A stretch of 64,000 nucleotides of DNA from Clostridia bacterium (GCA_910575245.1 CAJTEN010000006.1:1-64000), one strand, 5' to 3'; shown: positions 45,965-54,289, numbered from the stretch's first letter. Translations and numbers: made by a program. The notes: generated by a model not told the origin, from the letters alone.

Positions 45965-46644
45965 AACCGCACCACCTTATCCGAAATGATCTTCCCATCC
46001 TCTATCTTTATGATGCGGTCTGCTTCCAGCGCCACGCCCTCGTCATGTGTAATCAAAAGGATAGTCTGTTTATATTGGCGGTTAGACAGTTTCAGAAGAG
46101 AGATGATCTCCTCCGTATTCTTCCGGTCAAGGTTCCCTGTCGGCTCGTCGGCCAGCAGGATCGCGGGCTGGTAGATCAGGGCGCGCCCGATTGCCACTCT
46201 CTGTTGCTGTCCCCCTGAAAGCTGTCCCGGCAGATGCTCTAACCTGTCACTCAGCCCTAACGTCCCTACAATATCATCAAACCGCTCCTTACCTGGTTTC
46301 TTATTGTCCAGAAGCATCGGCAGCATAATATTCTTCTTTACATTGAGCGTTGGAATAAGGTTATAGAACTGGTAAATTAGCCCTACCTTGCGCCTGCGGT
46401 ACTGTGCCAGCCGCTCCTCCCCAAGCGTTGCGATGTCCACATCCTCCACAAATATCTTCCCGCTGTCAGGGCGGTCAACGCCTCCCAGAAGATGGAGCAG
46501 CGTTGACTTGCCGGAACCTGACGCCCCGATAACGGCAACGAACTGTCCCCTTTCCACCCGCAGGTCCACATGGTCTAAAGCCGTCACCATTGTCTGTCCC
46601 GTCCCATACCGTCTGGTCAGGCCCTCGGTACTTAAAATATCCAT
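45961..46644 (-). CDS. Module 4 ABC ATPase (MacB/LolD-like)
   Basis: A 227-residue ATPase: Walker A GASGSGKST, Q-loop LIYQFYNLIPTLNVKKNI, signature LSGGQQQRVAIGRAL, Walker B ILLADEPTGNLD, switch ITHDEG. The ATG at 46644 has AAGGAGGTG upstream; a GTG three codons earlier lies inside that site. It is translationally coupled to the permease that follows. Confidence 0.93.
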   Translation of the reverse strand: MDILSTEGLTRRYGTGQTMVTALDHVDLRVERGQFVAVIGASGSGKSTLLHLLGGVDRPDSGKIFVEDVDIATLGEERLAQYRRRKVGLIYQFYNLIPTLNVKKNIMLPMLLDNKKPGKERFDDIVGTLGLSDRLEHLPGQLSGGQQQRVAIGRALIYQPAILLADEPTGNLDRKNTEEIISLLKLSNRQYKQTILLITHDEGVALEADRIIKIEDGKIISDKVVRL

Positions 46645-46701
46645 AAACATCACCTCCTTAGAAGTTCTCTACACACTATGTTACCACCCTTATGTGCTAA
46701 T

Positions 46702-47898
46702 TCAGTGACAATGGTAAAATTTAATACAGAAGCTTGCACCTCCTGTCTCAGTATTTTCTGCCTTAACTGTTCCGTTTTCTTTTTCAATGATGGATTTTGA
46801 CAGAGCAAGCCCGATTCCTGCGCTGTCTTTGGATGAGCCTGCACCACGATAGAACCTCTCAAACAGATGGGGAAGATCTGTCTCGTCAAATCCCCTGCCG
46901 CTGTCCTGAATGACAATTTCCGTATAGATAGGATTGTCCTGGCAGATGATGCTGATCTTCCCATGCCTGGGCGTATGCTCCATGCAGTTTTTGATGATAT
47001 TGCCAAATGCCTCGCTGCACCATCCAAAATCTCCGACAAGCTGTGTCCCGTCAGCGCCCTGTATTCCGAAACATATCTCCTTTTCTTCCATCTGCCGGAC
47101 AAATGGCTGAACCGCATCTACCAGCATTTCCTCCAGGTCAAACCCTTTTTCTTCCAGTACCAGCACGCCCGCATCCAGCTTTGACAGTGTGAGCATGGAA
47201 CCGACCAATTGCTGGAGGTGTTCTACCTGCACCTCCATCTGTCTGATGTCATACATGTCTTGTTCATTCCATGTTTTCTTTTTCAGCAGCGAAAGAGTAA
47301 GCCCTATGGATGCCACCGGGGTCTTTAACTGGTGGGATAAGTCCGCAAGGTTGTCCGCAAGGTTCTTCTTTGCCCTCTGCGCCTGTTCCCGTTCTTCCCG
47401 CAGAAGCACCACTGCCTTATAGATGCTGTCCTCCAGACCGAGACCGGTATCATACTGTATCAGGGTGTCATACTGCCCTTCCATGATCCTGTCCAGATAG
47501 CCAGCCAGTGCCTCTGTCCGCTTTTCTGTTTCACGCTCCATATGCCGTCTGTATAACCAGAAAGAAAGCAGCATGACCAATATAACACAGAAAAAGACGG
47601 CATATGCCGCTGCCCCAAACCATGCCGGAACAAAAGAATATACCTCCCTCCCATACCCATACTGCCCTAAGATTTCCTCCCCTGCACTCTTAAGGCCATC
47701 ACCGGACTTGTATAGATGCATGATATCTCCAAGCTGCCCCGGAGCCGCACTCCCCACAGCCCCGGCCATATCCGCAATACCGCTTCTGATAAAAGTTTCT
47801 GACAGATACAGGACTGCGCCGCCTGCCAAAATACACAGGCCGAACGAAAGTGCAATTCCACATACAAAAGCCCTGCCCCTCTGCTTTTTATCCTTCAT
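46702..47898 (-). CDS. Module 4 sensor histidine kinase
   Basis: A 398-residue kinase with helices at about 10-32 and 90-115, so about 55 residues lie outside, more than in the other three modules. Then come the His box LADLSHQLKTPVASIGLTL, NIIKNCMEH (N), DSGRGF (G1) and SAGIGLALSKSII (G2). The ATG at 47898 lies inside the last codons of the regulator gene (overlap 11 bp), with AGGCGG upstream. It may read a ligand with its outside loop. Confidence 0.92.
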   Translation of the reverse strand: MKDKKQRGRAFVCGIALSFGLCILAGGAVLYLSETFIRSGIADMAGAVGSAAPGQLGDIMHLYKSGDGLKSAGEEILGQYGYGREVYSFVPAWFGAAAYAVFFCVILVMLLSFWLYRRHMERETEKRTEALAGYLDRIMEGQYDTLIQYDTGLGLEDSIYKAVVLLREEREQAQRAKKNLADNLADLSHQLKTPVASIGLTLSLLKKKTWNEQDMYDIRQMEVQVEHLQQLVGSMLTLSKLDAGVLVLEEKGFDLEEMLVDAVQPFVRQMEEKEICFGIQGADGTQLVGDFGWCSEAFGNIIKNCMEHTPRHGKISIICQDNPIYTEIVIQDSGRGFDETDLPHLFERFYRGAGSSKDSAGIGLALSKSIIEKENGTVKAENTETGGASFCIKFYHCH

Positions 47899-48574
47899 AG
47901 TCCACCGCCTTATACCCAAATCCCCGGACAGTCAGAAGCAGCTTCGGCATCTGCGGTTGATCCTCCACCTTCTGGCGCAAACGCTTTACCAGTGTGGTAA
48001 GGGTATTGTCATTGACATAATTGCCGTCCATATCCCACAGCTTTTCCATAATCCGCTCACGGGTAATAGTCTGGTTCTTATGTTCCAACAGCAGAAGCAG
48101 AAGCTGGTATTCATTCGGCGTAAGCTCCACCGGACGGTCTTTTTTATATACTTTGGAAGCCTTTTTACTTATGCAGACATCACCGCAGTAGAGATTATCG
48201 TTTTCTGGTTTCCGGTTTCTCACCCTGCGCAGCAGAGCCCGTATCCTTGACACAAGGACATCCATATGGAAAGGCTTCGTCACATAATCATCTGCACCGA
48301 TGGCCAGCCCCTGCACCATGTCCTGTGCATCATCGCGCACGGTCAGAAGTATGACGGGAATCGCTGTATTTTCTCCAAGGTAACGGCAGAATGAAAATCC
48401 GTCCCCGTCGGGCAGGTTCAAATCCAGCAGGCATAAATCAATCCCGCTGTCCAAAGCTTTACGGGCCTGCGCAAGGCAGGATGCGGCAGATACGGCAAAC
48501 CCTTCTTCCTGCAAATTCCGGCACAGGACACCGGACAGTTCCATGCTGTCTTCAACAATCAGAATCTTATCCAT
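47888..48574 (-). CDS. Module 4 OmpR-family response regulator
   Basis: A 228-residue regulator: IVEDSME, phospho-acceptor in CLLDLNLPDGDGFSFC, Lys in VTKPFHMDVLVSRI, then the winged helix (VELTPNEYQLLLLLLEHKNQ in parts, LLTVRGFGYKAV). It has AAAGGGG upstream of the ATG and a promoter of its own. It should control the module 4 ABC genes. Confidence 0.93.
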   Translation of the reverse strand: MDKILIVEDSMELSGVLCRNLQEEGFAVSAASCLAQARKALDSGIDLCLLDLNLPDGDGFSFCRYLGENTAIPVILLTVRDDAQDMVQGLAIGADDYVTKPFHMDVLVSRIRALLRRVRNRKPENDNLYCGDVCISKKASKVYKKDRPVELTPNEYQLLLLLLEHKNQTITRERIMEKLWDMDGNYVNDNTLTTLVKRLRQKVEDQPQMPKLLLTVRGFGYKAVDYEG

Positions 48575-48607
48575 ACCAGTTCCCCTTTCTTTGGGAGTAT
48601 GGCTTAT

Positions 48608-48636
48608 ATTATGCCACTGTCTGCTCCTATCTTCAA
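48608..48636 (-). promoter_or_regulatory. Promoter of the module 4 operon
   Basis: TTGAAG (48636-48631), a 17-base spacer and CATAAT (48613-48608) lie 34 bases before the response-regulator ATG. Confidence 0.6.
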
Positions 48637-48745
48637 CTTCTCTGGCGGGAATATTTTTTTACATCGCGCAGGCTAATTTCCGGGCAATTCCTTTTTTTGC
48701 GAAAAGCGGGTTCGATGTAATAATCCTCATAAATGCCCTCTCCTA

Positions 48746-48774
48746 TTGACTATATTCCATTTGTGGAATATAAT
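48746..48774 (+). promoter_or_regulatory. padR promoter with operator inside the spacer
   Basis: TTGACT (48746-48751), a 17-base spacer and TATAAT (48769-48774). The perfect dyad TATATTCC-ATTTGT-GGAATATA (48751-48772) fills the spacer and part of the -10 box, so a bound dimer would block RNA polymerase. This is the expected arrangement for PadR autorepression. Confidence 0.75.
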
Positions 48775-48828
48775 AGGCATGTATCGCAAACGGCATGAGA
48801 ACAAAACAAGGCAGAGAAGGTGAAGTAT

Positions 48829-49377
48829 ATGTTAAAACACGGGATTTTGGGTCTGCTCAACTATCAGGAAATGACCGGCTATGAGATCATGGAGGTCTTC
48901 CGGGATTCTCTGAATTATTTCTGGGATGCAAAGACCAGTCAGATCTACCGGGAGCTGCACGGGCTGGAGCAAAGGGAATGGGTCGGCAAAACGTTTGTTC
49001 CACAGAGCGGGAAACCCGACAAAAATATTTATTCCATCACAGATTCCGGCCGTGCGGAGCTGCTGCGATGGCTGGCGGATGACGATCTGGGGCTTAGGAG
49101 CAAGGCGCCGGTCTTAATGAAGGTTTTTTTCCTTGGAGAAAGAGACGTCGATGAAAATATCCGATATTTTGAACGTTTAATGGAAAGATGTGAGTTGTTT
49201 CTAAAGAGTTTAGAAGCCGTTCCGCAGCACATTGATACCTACTCCGATCTCATCGGACGGGAAGACAAAGCCCTGTACTGGCAGATGACGGTAGAATACG
49301 GGCGGCGGAGTATACAGATGCAGATTGCATGGGCGAAAGACTGCATAAGACGATTGGAGGGGGCGAAGGAGCCATGA
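48829..49377 (+). CDS. PadR family transcriptional regulator
   Basis: A 182-residue protein. Residues 1-80 form the PadR winged helix (HGILGLLNYQEMTGYEIMEVF, in parts, and SQIYRELHGLEQREWVGKTF with the YSITDSGRAELLRWL wing). The C-terminal helical domain belongs to the Vir_act_alpha_C type used for dimerisation. The ATG at 48829 follows AGAAGG; a GTG three codons earlier is part of that region. It overlaps the next gene by 4 bp (ATGA), so it probably controls that gene through the dyad in the promoter. Confidence 0.9.
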   Translation: MLKHGILGLLNYQEMTGYEIMEVFRDSLNYFWDAKTSQIYRELHGLEQREWVGKTFVPQSGKPDKNIYSITDSGRAELLRWLADDDLGLRSKAPVLMKVFFLGERDVDENIRYFERLMERCELFLKSLEAVPQHIDTYSDLIGREDKALYWQMTVEYGRRSIQMQIAWAKDCIRRLEGAKEP

Positions 49378-51026
49378 ATATTTTAGTGATAAACGGCAGC
49401 CCGAAAGGCTTGGGCAGTAACAGTTACCGACTGACGGAAGCGTTTCTGGAAGGCATGAAGCAGACCATTCCGGATATGCAGACCAGAGAGCTGTCAGTTA
49501 GCCGCATGGATATTAAGCCCTGCCAGGGCTGCTTTTCCTGCTGGAACCGCACCCCCGGACAATGCTTTATACAGGATGATATGCGTCAGGTCATCCAGGA
49601 TCTGCTCTGGGCGGACATTACCATATGGAGTTTTCCTCTGTATTATTATACGGTTCCCGGCCCTCTGAAAAACTTGATCGACCGGCAGCTCCCCATGCTT
49701 CTTCCCTTTATGGAGGAACAGGAGGGACAGACCGGCAGCGGAAACCACCCCTGCCGATATGATATGCGTGGAAAAAGGACGGTGGTGATCTCCACCTGCG
49801 GCTTTTATACGGCCAAGGGAAACTATGACGGTGTGTACAGCCTTTTTGATCATCTCTGCGGCCGTGGAAATTATACAGCCGTTTTCTGCGGCCAGGGCGA
49901 ACTGTTTCGCGTGCCGGAGTTATCCGCCCGCACCAACGAATATCTTTCGTATGTAAAGCAGGCAGGACAGGAATACACAAAAGGCGGTATTTGTGCAGAA
50001 ACGCAGGAACTGCTTGGGCAGCTTTTACTTCCGCGGGAAGTCTTCGAAGCCTGCGCGGACGCAAGCTGGGGGATTGACAGGAACGGCACCGACACTGGAG
50101 AAAATGACTCTGCCGCAGAGAAAGAGTCCGACACACTGATCTTCACCAGACAGATGGCGGCGCTTTACCGCAAGGAAAGCTACCCCGGCAGGGACATTGT
50201 CCTGGAAATGCACTATACAGATATGGAGGAGCGTTATCAGATCCTGCTAGGGAAGGATGGCAGCCGGGTCTATACGGATGGGTCTTTAACGGCTACGACA
50301 AAGATTGAGACACCGGTTACCGTATGGCGCTCGATCGCCGCCGGAGAGATCCGGGGAGACGAAGCCCTGATGCAGGGACTTTACAAGGTTAAGGGCGATT
50401 TCAACCTGATGTTGAAATGGGATGACTATTTCGGCGGTCCGCACCCACAAGCCGGACGGACCGAAAAAGCTCCGTCACAGAAAAACACCAATATGAACAT
50501 TCTGCTCATTCCGTGGATCGTCCTGTGGGTCATTCCTGCCATCCACAAACAATGGGGCTGTCTTATCAGCATCGGGATATGTGCGCTGGTACCGCTTATC
50601 TTTTACCGGAACAGAAAAACAGTGTATGACGTCCTGACGAATGTCCTGGTGACGGGTATTGCCATTGTTATGCTGGCTGGTGTCACGGAAAAGTGGATGC
50701 TCCCACTGTCATACCTTTCCTTCGGAAGCATGTGGCTTGTATCCTGCTTTGGGAAGCGTGTGCCCCTTACGGCGCATTACTCCATGAACAGTTATGGTGG
50801 GGAGGAGGCTTTACAGAATGTCCTCTTTCTAAAGACTAACCATATTCTGACTATGCTATGGGGTATCCTTTATCTGTTTACATCGGTTTTTACCTGGTTT
50901 TTGATGCGGACTCCCGTAAGCAGCCTTGCAGGGCTGATCAACTCTGTGATCCCAGTCTTTATGGGCATTTTTACAGCATGGTTCCAGAAATGGTATCCGG
51001 CGAAAGTGGCCGGAGCAGTTCCTTAA
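49374..51026 (+). CDS. Three-domain fusion: flavodoxin-like reductase, SCP2 domain, membrane domain
   Basis: A 550-residue protein from ATG 49374, coupled to padR. Residues 1-205 are an NADPH-dependent FMN reductase/flavodoxin-like fold (ILVINGSPKGLGSNS for FMN phosphate; CQGCFSCW with three cysteines; SFPLYYYTVPGPLKNLID). Residues about 245-345 look like an SCP2 lipid-binding domain (YRIL-like core QILLGKDGSRVYTDGSLTA; GEIRGDEALMQGLYKVKGD). Residues 365-545 contain five to six membrane helices. Flavodoxin-SCP2 proteins occur in Clostridia; the added membrane part points to reduction of a lipid-like quinone or hydrophobic toxic compound at the membrane (inference). Confidence 0.82.
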   Translation: MNILVINGSPKGLGSNSYRLTEAFLEGMKQTIPDMQTRELSVSRMDIKPCQGCFSCWNRTPGQCFIQDDMRQVIQDLLWADITIWSFPLYYYTVPGPLKNLIDRQLPMLLPFMEEQEGQTGSGNHPCRYDMRGKRTVVISTCGFYTAKGNYDGVYSLFDHLCGRGNYTAVFCGQGELFRVPELSARTNEYLSYVKQAGQEYTKGGICAETQELLGQLLLPREVFEACADASWGIDRNGTDTGENDSAAEKESDTLIFTRQMAALYRKESYPGRDIVLEMHYTDMEERYQILLGKDGSRVYTDGSLTATTKIETPVTVWRSIAAGEIRGDEALMQGLYKVKGDFNLMLKWDDYFGGPHPQAGRTEKAPSQKNTNMNILLIPWIVLWVIPAIHKQWGCLISIGICALVPLIFYRNRKTVYDVLTNVLVTGIAIVMLAGVTEKWMLPLSYLSFGSMWLVSCFGKRVPLTAHYSMNSYGGEEALQNVLFLKTNHILTMLWGILYLFTSVFTWFLMRTPVSSLAGLINSVIPVFMGIFTAWFQKWYPAKVAGAVP

Positions 51027-51072
51027 TTCCTTTTCTTCCATATCTGACCGGACTGTTACCATAGCCGAAGTA

Positions 51073-51114
51073 CCGGGAACAAGCGTAATTCTACAAGAAT
51101 GGCTCTGTTCCCGG
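51073..51114. terminator. Hairpin between converging genes
   Basis: CCGGGAACA and TGTTCCCGG form a perfect 9-bp stem across 24 bases, extended by GAA/TTC, between two genes that converge. No T-run on either side, so termination is likely but not certain. Confidence 0.5.
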
Positions 51115-51162
51115 CCTTCGCCACCGGACAGGTTCCGTTTCATTTATCAACTATATTTTCTT

Positions 51163-51381
51163 CTATAACTCGATCTCACAGTCAGGCTCCACTTTCTTGC
51201 ATGCCTTCAGAACCTTCTTCATAACCGCTTTCTCATCCGCACCTTCAGCGAATTCCACCTTCATCTTCTGCGTCATAAAGCTGACCACTGCATCCGCAAC
51301 GCCCTCTGTCTTCTTAGCCGCCTCCTGCATCTTCTCCGCGCAGTTGGCACAATCCACTTCAATCTTATAAGTTTTGCTCAT
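51163..51381 (-). CDS. HMA-domain metal-binding protein
   Basis: A 72-residue protein with one heavy-metal-associated fold: Cys11 and Cys14 in DCANCAEKM, the beta strand VVSFMTQKMKVEF, and the C-terminal KACKKVEPDCEIEL with two more cysteines. Similar stand-alone domains act as soft-metal chaperones or as loose domains of P1B ATPases. GGAGGAG precedes the ATG. It lies below an ArsR regulator with a zinc-type site, which favours Zn or Cd over Cu (inference). No intact transporter gene is adjacent; the closest P1B ATPase in the window is a pseudogene. Confidence 0.88.
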   Translation of the reverse strand: MSKTYKIEVDCANCAEKMQEAAKKTEGVADAVVSFMTQKMKVEFAEGADEKAVMKKVLKACKKVEPDCEIEL

Positions 51382-51426
51382 CTCTCCTCCATTCCGGACA
51401 CGGTCTGATACCGTCTCCCGTCCCTT

Positions 51427-51528
51427 TTATCCTCTTTCATACAGTCTCACGTATGTCTGATCCGGCAAGTCCTCAATAATTCTGATCGACTCCCTGCTTA
51501 TCAGCTCATCATGCATAAAGCTAATCAT
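51427..51528 (-). CDS. 33-residue ORF coupled to arsR
   Basis: The ATG shares one base with the arsR stop (TAATG) and the frame runs 33 codons (MISFMHDELISRES...DQTYVRLYERG) to TAA at 51427. The TAATG arrangement allows re-initiation by the ribosome that has read arsR. The composition is coding-like and no motif is known. It may be a small accessory product or a leader that couples arsR to the HMA gene 45 bases below. Confidence 0.5.
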   Translation of the reverse strand: MISFMHDELISRESIRIIEDLPDQTYVRLYERG

Positions 51529-51911
51529 TATTCTTCAACATGCTCCATTCCCATACTGATGATTGCCCTCACATGCTCGTCATCCAGTGAATAGTAAATG
51601 GACTTCCCTTCCCGCCTGAATTTCACAAGCTTGGATGACTTGAGGATTCTCAGCTGATGGCTCACGGAAGACTGACTCAAATTCAGAAGCTTAGCGATAT
51701 CATTGACGCACAGTTCGTTCTCAAACATGGAGTACAGAATCTTGATCCTGGTAGAATCACCAAATACTTTAAACAATTCCGCCAGATCATACAGAATCTC
51801 ATCGTCCGGCTGCTGCTCCAGAATACTTCTGACAATATCCTCTCTCACCTCCGAAACTGCTTTTCCTGCCGATGCTTCCGTTTCTCCCGTTCTCCTGTAA
51901 TCTTCCGCCAT
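51528..51911 (-). CDS. ArsR/SmtB family metal sensor, predicted zinc type
   Basis: A 127-residue winged helix (FKVFGDSTRIKILYSMFEN; DIAKLLNLSQSSVSHQLRIL; VKFRREGKSIYYSLDD). The alpha-5 helix reads DEHVRAIISMGMEHVEE, which keeps the D-x-H-x10-H-xx-E spacing of the SmtB/CzrA zinc site. The alpha-3 site reads ELCVND, lacking the second Cys of ELCVCD in ArsR/CadC, so zinc sensing is favoured. The start at 51911 is chosen for a GGAAGG/AAAGGCGG site; an upstream ATG at 51986 would give 152 residues but has no site. It would repress its own promoter until metal binds. Confidence 0.85.
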   Translation of the reverse strand: MAEDYRRTGETEASAGKAVSEVREDIVRSILEQQPDDEILYDLAELFKVFGDSTRIKILYSMFENELCVNDIAKLLNLSQSSVSHQLRILKSSKLVKFRREGKSIYYSLDDEHVRAIISMGMEHVEE

Positions 51912-51982
51912 TGTTGCCGCCTTTCCTTCCGCAAACCATCCTTCCTCATGTTTGTAGCGTTTGCTAAATAATATTCGCATCA

Positions 51983-52035
51983 ACATATGTTTAACTGTTC
52001 ATATGTATAATAATAAATTTTATATAAAATGTCAA
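51983..52035 (-). promoter_or_regulatory. arsR promoter and operator
   Basis: TTGACA (52035-52030), a 17-base spacer and TATTAT (52012-52007). Directly after the -10 box lies ACATATG-N10-CATATGT (51983-52006), a 12-2-12-like dyad of the ArsR/SmtB type. The -35 box overlaps the proA stop codon. Confidence 0.75.
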
Positions 52036-53279
52036 CACCTAATCTGTCCGTCACCGCGGATCAAATACTTATATGTAGTCAGTTCCCGTAACCCCATAGG
52101 ACCTCTGGCATGCAGTTTCTGTGTGCTGATTCCGATCTCCGCACCGAATCCGAATTCAAAGCCGTCCGTAAACCGCGTCGAGGCATTGACATACACACAG
52201 GCGGAATCCACTCCCTGCAGGAATATCCCGGCAGACTCCTTATTCTCGGTAATAATAGCATCGGAATGCTTCGTATTATACCGATTGATATGCGCCACTG
52301 CTTCTTCCACAGAAGCCACTGTCTTCATCGAAACAATATAATCCAGATACTCCGTACCATAATCTTCCTCTGTTGCCTCCTTGGCGTCCGGAATCAGTTC
52401 CCGCACTTTTTCATCGCCGCGCATTTCCACGTTCTTTTCCCGCAACGCACTGCTAAGCACAGGCAGCAGCCTGTCTGCAATCTTTTCATGGACTAACAGA
52501 GACTCGCAGGCATTACACACGCCGATCCGCTGTGTCTTTGCATTGATAATGATCGGAACCGCCTTACTTAAGTCCGCTTCTTCATCCACATAGATATGAC
52601 AGTTTCCGGTTCCGGTCTCTATCACCGGAATCGTACTGTTCTCCACCACAGCGCGGATCAGACCCGCTCCTCCTCTCGGAATCAGAACGTCCACGTACTG
52701 CTTCAACTTCATAAACGCTGTCGTGACCGCCCTGTCATTATCTTCGATAAGCTGTATCGCATCAGCCGTAATCTTCCCGGAAACAAGCGCTTCTCTGATA
52801 ACCTCAGTGATGGCTCTGTTGGAATAGAAAGCGTCCTTGCCGCCTTTAAGAATAACCGCATTGCCTGTCTTAAAACATAATCCGAAAGCGTCTGCCGTCA
52901 CATTAGGCCTTGCCTCATAGATAATTCCTACAACTCCCATAGGAACTCTGACCTTGTCAATATGAAGCCCGTTAGGCCTGTCGAAAGACTCCACAATCCC
53001 GCCTACCGGATCCTCCAGCTCCATGATCTGCAGCAGTCCCTCCGCCATACCTGTAATCCGCCCGGCCGTCAGCTTCAGCCGGTCCAGTAAGCCCTCTGAC
53101 ATGCCGTTTGCTTCCGCAATCTCATAATCTTTGCTGTTCGCTTCCAGAATGCGCTCCGTGGCATCCGTTAATGCTGTTGCCACCGTACAAAGCGCTGTGC
53201 TTTTTTCTGCCGCCGTCAGTTTCTGCAGCTCATATTTCGCGTCCGCTGCTCTTTTTCCCAATTCATTTAAATATTCCAT
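52032..53279 (-). CDS. proA: Glutamate-5-semialdehyde dehydrogenase (gamma-glutamyl phosphate reductase)
   Basis: A 415-residue enzyme of the aldehyde dehydrogenase fold that reduces gamma-glutamyl phosphate with NADPH in proline synthesis. Seen: PMGVVGIIYEARPNVTADAF, LKGGKDAFYSNRAI, LIPRGGAGLIRAV, the active Cys region RIGVCNACESLLVHE and FTDGFEFGFGAEIGISTQ-KLHARGPMG near the end, all typical of ProA. It is of usual length. It lies downstream of proB, with the DUF896 and cyclo-ligase genes and two palindromic repeats between them. Confidence 0.97.
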   Translation of the reverse strand: MEYLNELGKRAADAKYELQKLTAAEKSTALCTVATALTDATERILEANSKDYEIAEANGMSEGLLDRLKLTAGRITGMAEGLLQIMELEDPVGGIVESFDRPNGLHIDKVRVPMGVVGIIYEARPNVTADAFGLCFKTGNAVILKGGKDAFYSNRAITEVIREALVSGKITADAIQLIEDNDRAVTTAFMKLKQYVDVLIPRGGAGLIRAVVENSTIPVIETGTGNCHIYVDEEADLSKAVPIIINAKTQRIGVCNACESLLVHEKIADRLLPVLSSALREKNVEMRGDEKVRELIPDAKEATEEDYGTEYLDYIVSMKTVASVEEAVAHINRYNTKHSDAIITENKESAGIFLQGVDSACVYVNASTRFTDGFEFGFGAEIGISTQKLHARGPMGLRELTTYKYLIRGDGQIRC

Positions 53280-53309
53280 ATTTCCCCCATTTCTACACGT
53301 ATCCTTATG

Positions 53310-53469
53310 TTAGGGACTGTCCATTAATAACTTGTGCATTTGACTTGTCTAAATCCGTACAGTCTGCGTTGTCATCAGTCGACGTACCCCGGTACGCCTC
53401 CTTCTTCCGCCTTGCCTGTACGAATTTATCCTGCGTCATCTGCACAAGTTATTTTCGGACACTTCCTTA
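53310..53469. repeat. 160-bp palindromic repeat, copy 1
   Basis: The ends are TTAGGGACTGTCCATTAATAACTTGTGCA-like and inverted; the inner AATAACTTGTGCA (53326-53338) is perfectly matched by TGCACAAGTTATT (53441-53453). The middle holds the small hairpin GACGTACCCCGGTACGCC (53381-53398). No coding capacity. It fills the gap between the cyclo-ligase gene and proA. A related copy lies at 54602-54764. Confidence 0.75.
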
Positions 53470-53569
53470 CTGCTTGTTAACACGAATCGTTCACATTCCA
53501 TGTAATCTCAATTCTTTAACATACTCATACACGATATTTCTGCTTCAGGTTCTTTCAAGAGCCGGCACT

Positions 53570-54289
53570 TCACAATAGCCTGGCTTCCGTGATCACCATA
53601 TCCGGTTTGATATCATGTTCTTCGCAGGGTATCTGCCGCATGACCTGGCAATCATAGGCAAGAGCCGCTGTGCTGAGCCGAAACTCGCTATCTTTGATAT
53701 GAAAACCTCCCTTTCTGTCAGATACTCTGCCCAGATACCGGTCATAATATCCTTTCCCATATCCAATCCGATGCCTTTCCCTGTCAAATACGGCGCCGGG
53801 CATCCACATCATTACAGTCGCAGTTACTCTGTCATTTCTGCTCACATTATCCGCATTTCTGTTCTTATTAACTTCATTTCTGATCCCATTACCCGTATTT
53901 CTGCCTCCACCTCCGCCTCTACCGGCAATCCACTCCGGAAAGGAAACACTCTGTACAGGTTCCGGTATTCCCCGGTATCCGCTCTGCAGATCCTCTAACG
54001 CCGTAATCTGCCAGAACTCCATATCATCGTCCGAAACCTTCGGCAAGAACACATACTTTCCATCCGAAAGAGCCTGCTCAATCAGCATCATCGTATCGAC
54101 TTCGCTCCGATAGCTTGCATAGGAAAGAATGATCTGCGCATCACAATATGACCTGTGGCTTAAAACCCGCTCTCTGATCGCTGTATTATAATGCACTCTC
54201 TCCTCAATCGGTATACCATCCCTTACTCTTAAGATCCTCTTTCGGATATCGCCCTTAGACTGCGGCGGTTCTTCCCTAATGCATTCCAT
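53570..54289 (-). CDS. 5-formyltetrahydrofolate cyclo-ligase
   Basis: About 239 residues. It converts 5-formyl-THF to 5,10-methenyl-THF with ATP. Seen: KGDIRKRILRVRDGI (ATP/THF N-terminus), the YASYRSEVDTMMLI segment and the strong C-terminal PGAVFDRERHRIGYGKGYYDRYL. Between the W-rich middle and PGAVFD there is an odd Gly/Asn/Arg-rich insertion at about residues 123-155. The start is uncertain: ATG at 54289 or 54304, both inside the DUF896 gene, so translational coupling is likely either way. Confidence 0.9.
   Translation of the reverse strand: MECIREEPPQSKGDIRKRILRVRDGIPIEERVHYNTAIRERVLSHRSYCDAQIILSYASYRSEVDTMMLIEQALSDGKYVFLPKVSDDDMEFWQITALEDLQSGYRGIPEPVQSVSFPEWIAGRGGGGGRNTGNGIRNEVNKNRNADNVSRNDRVTATVMMWMPGAVFDRERHRIGYGKGYYDRYLGRVSDRKGGFHIKDSEFRLSTAALAYDCQVMRQIPCEEHDIKPDMVITEARLL

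Noticed and set aside
46650-47117. 155-codon frame inside the module 4 kinase gene
   Set aside because: It is a shadow of the kinase gene on the same strand in another frame; the kinase frame has all the conserved boxes.
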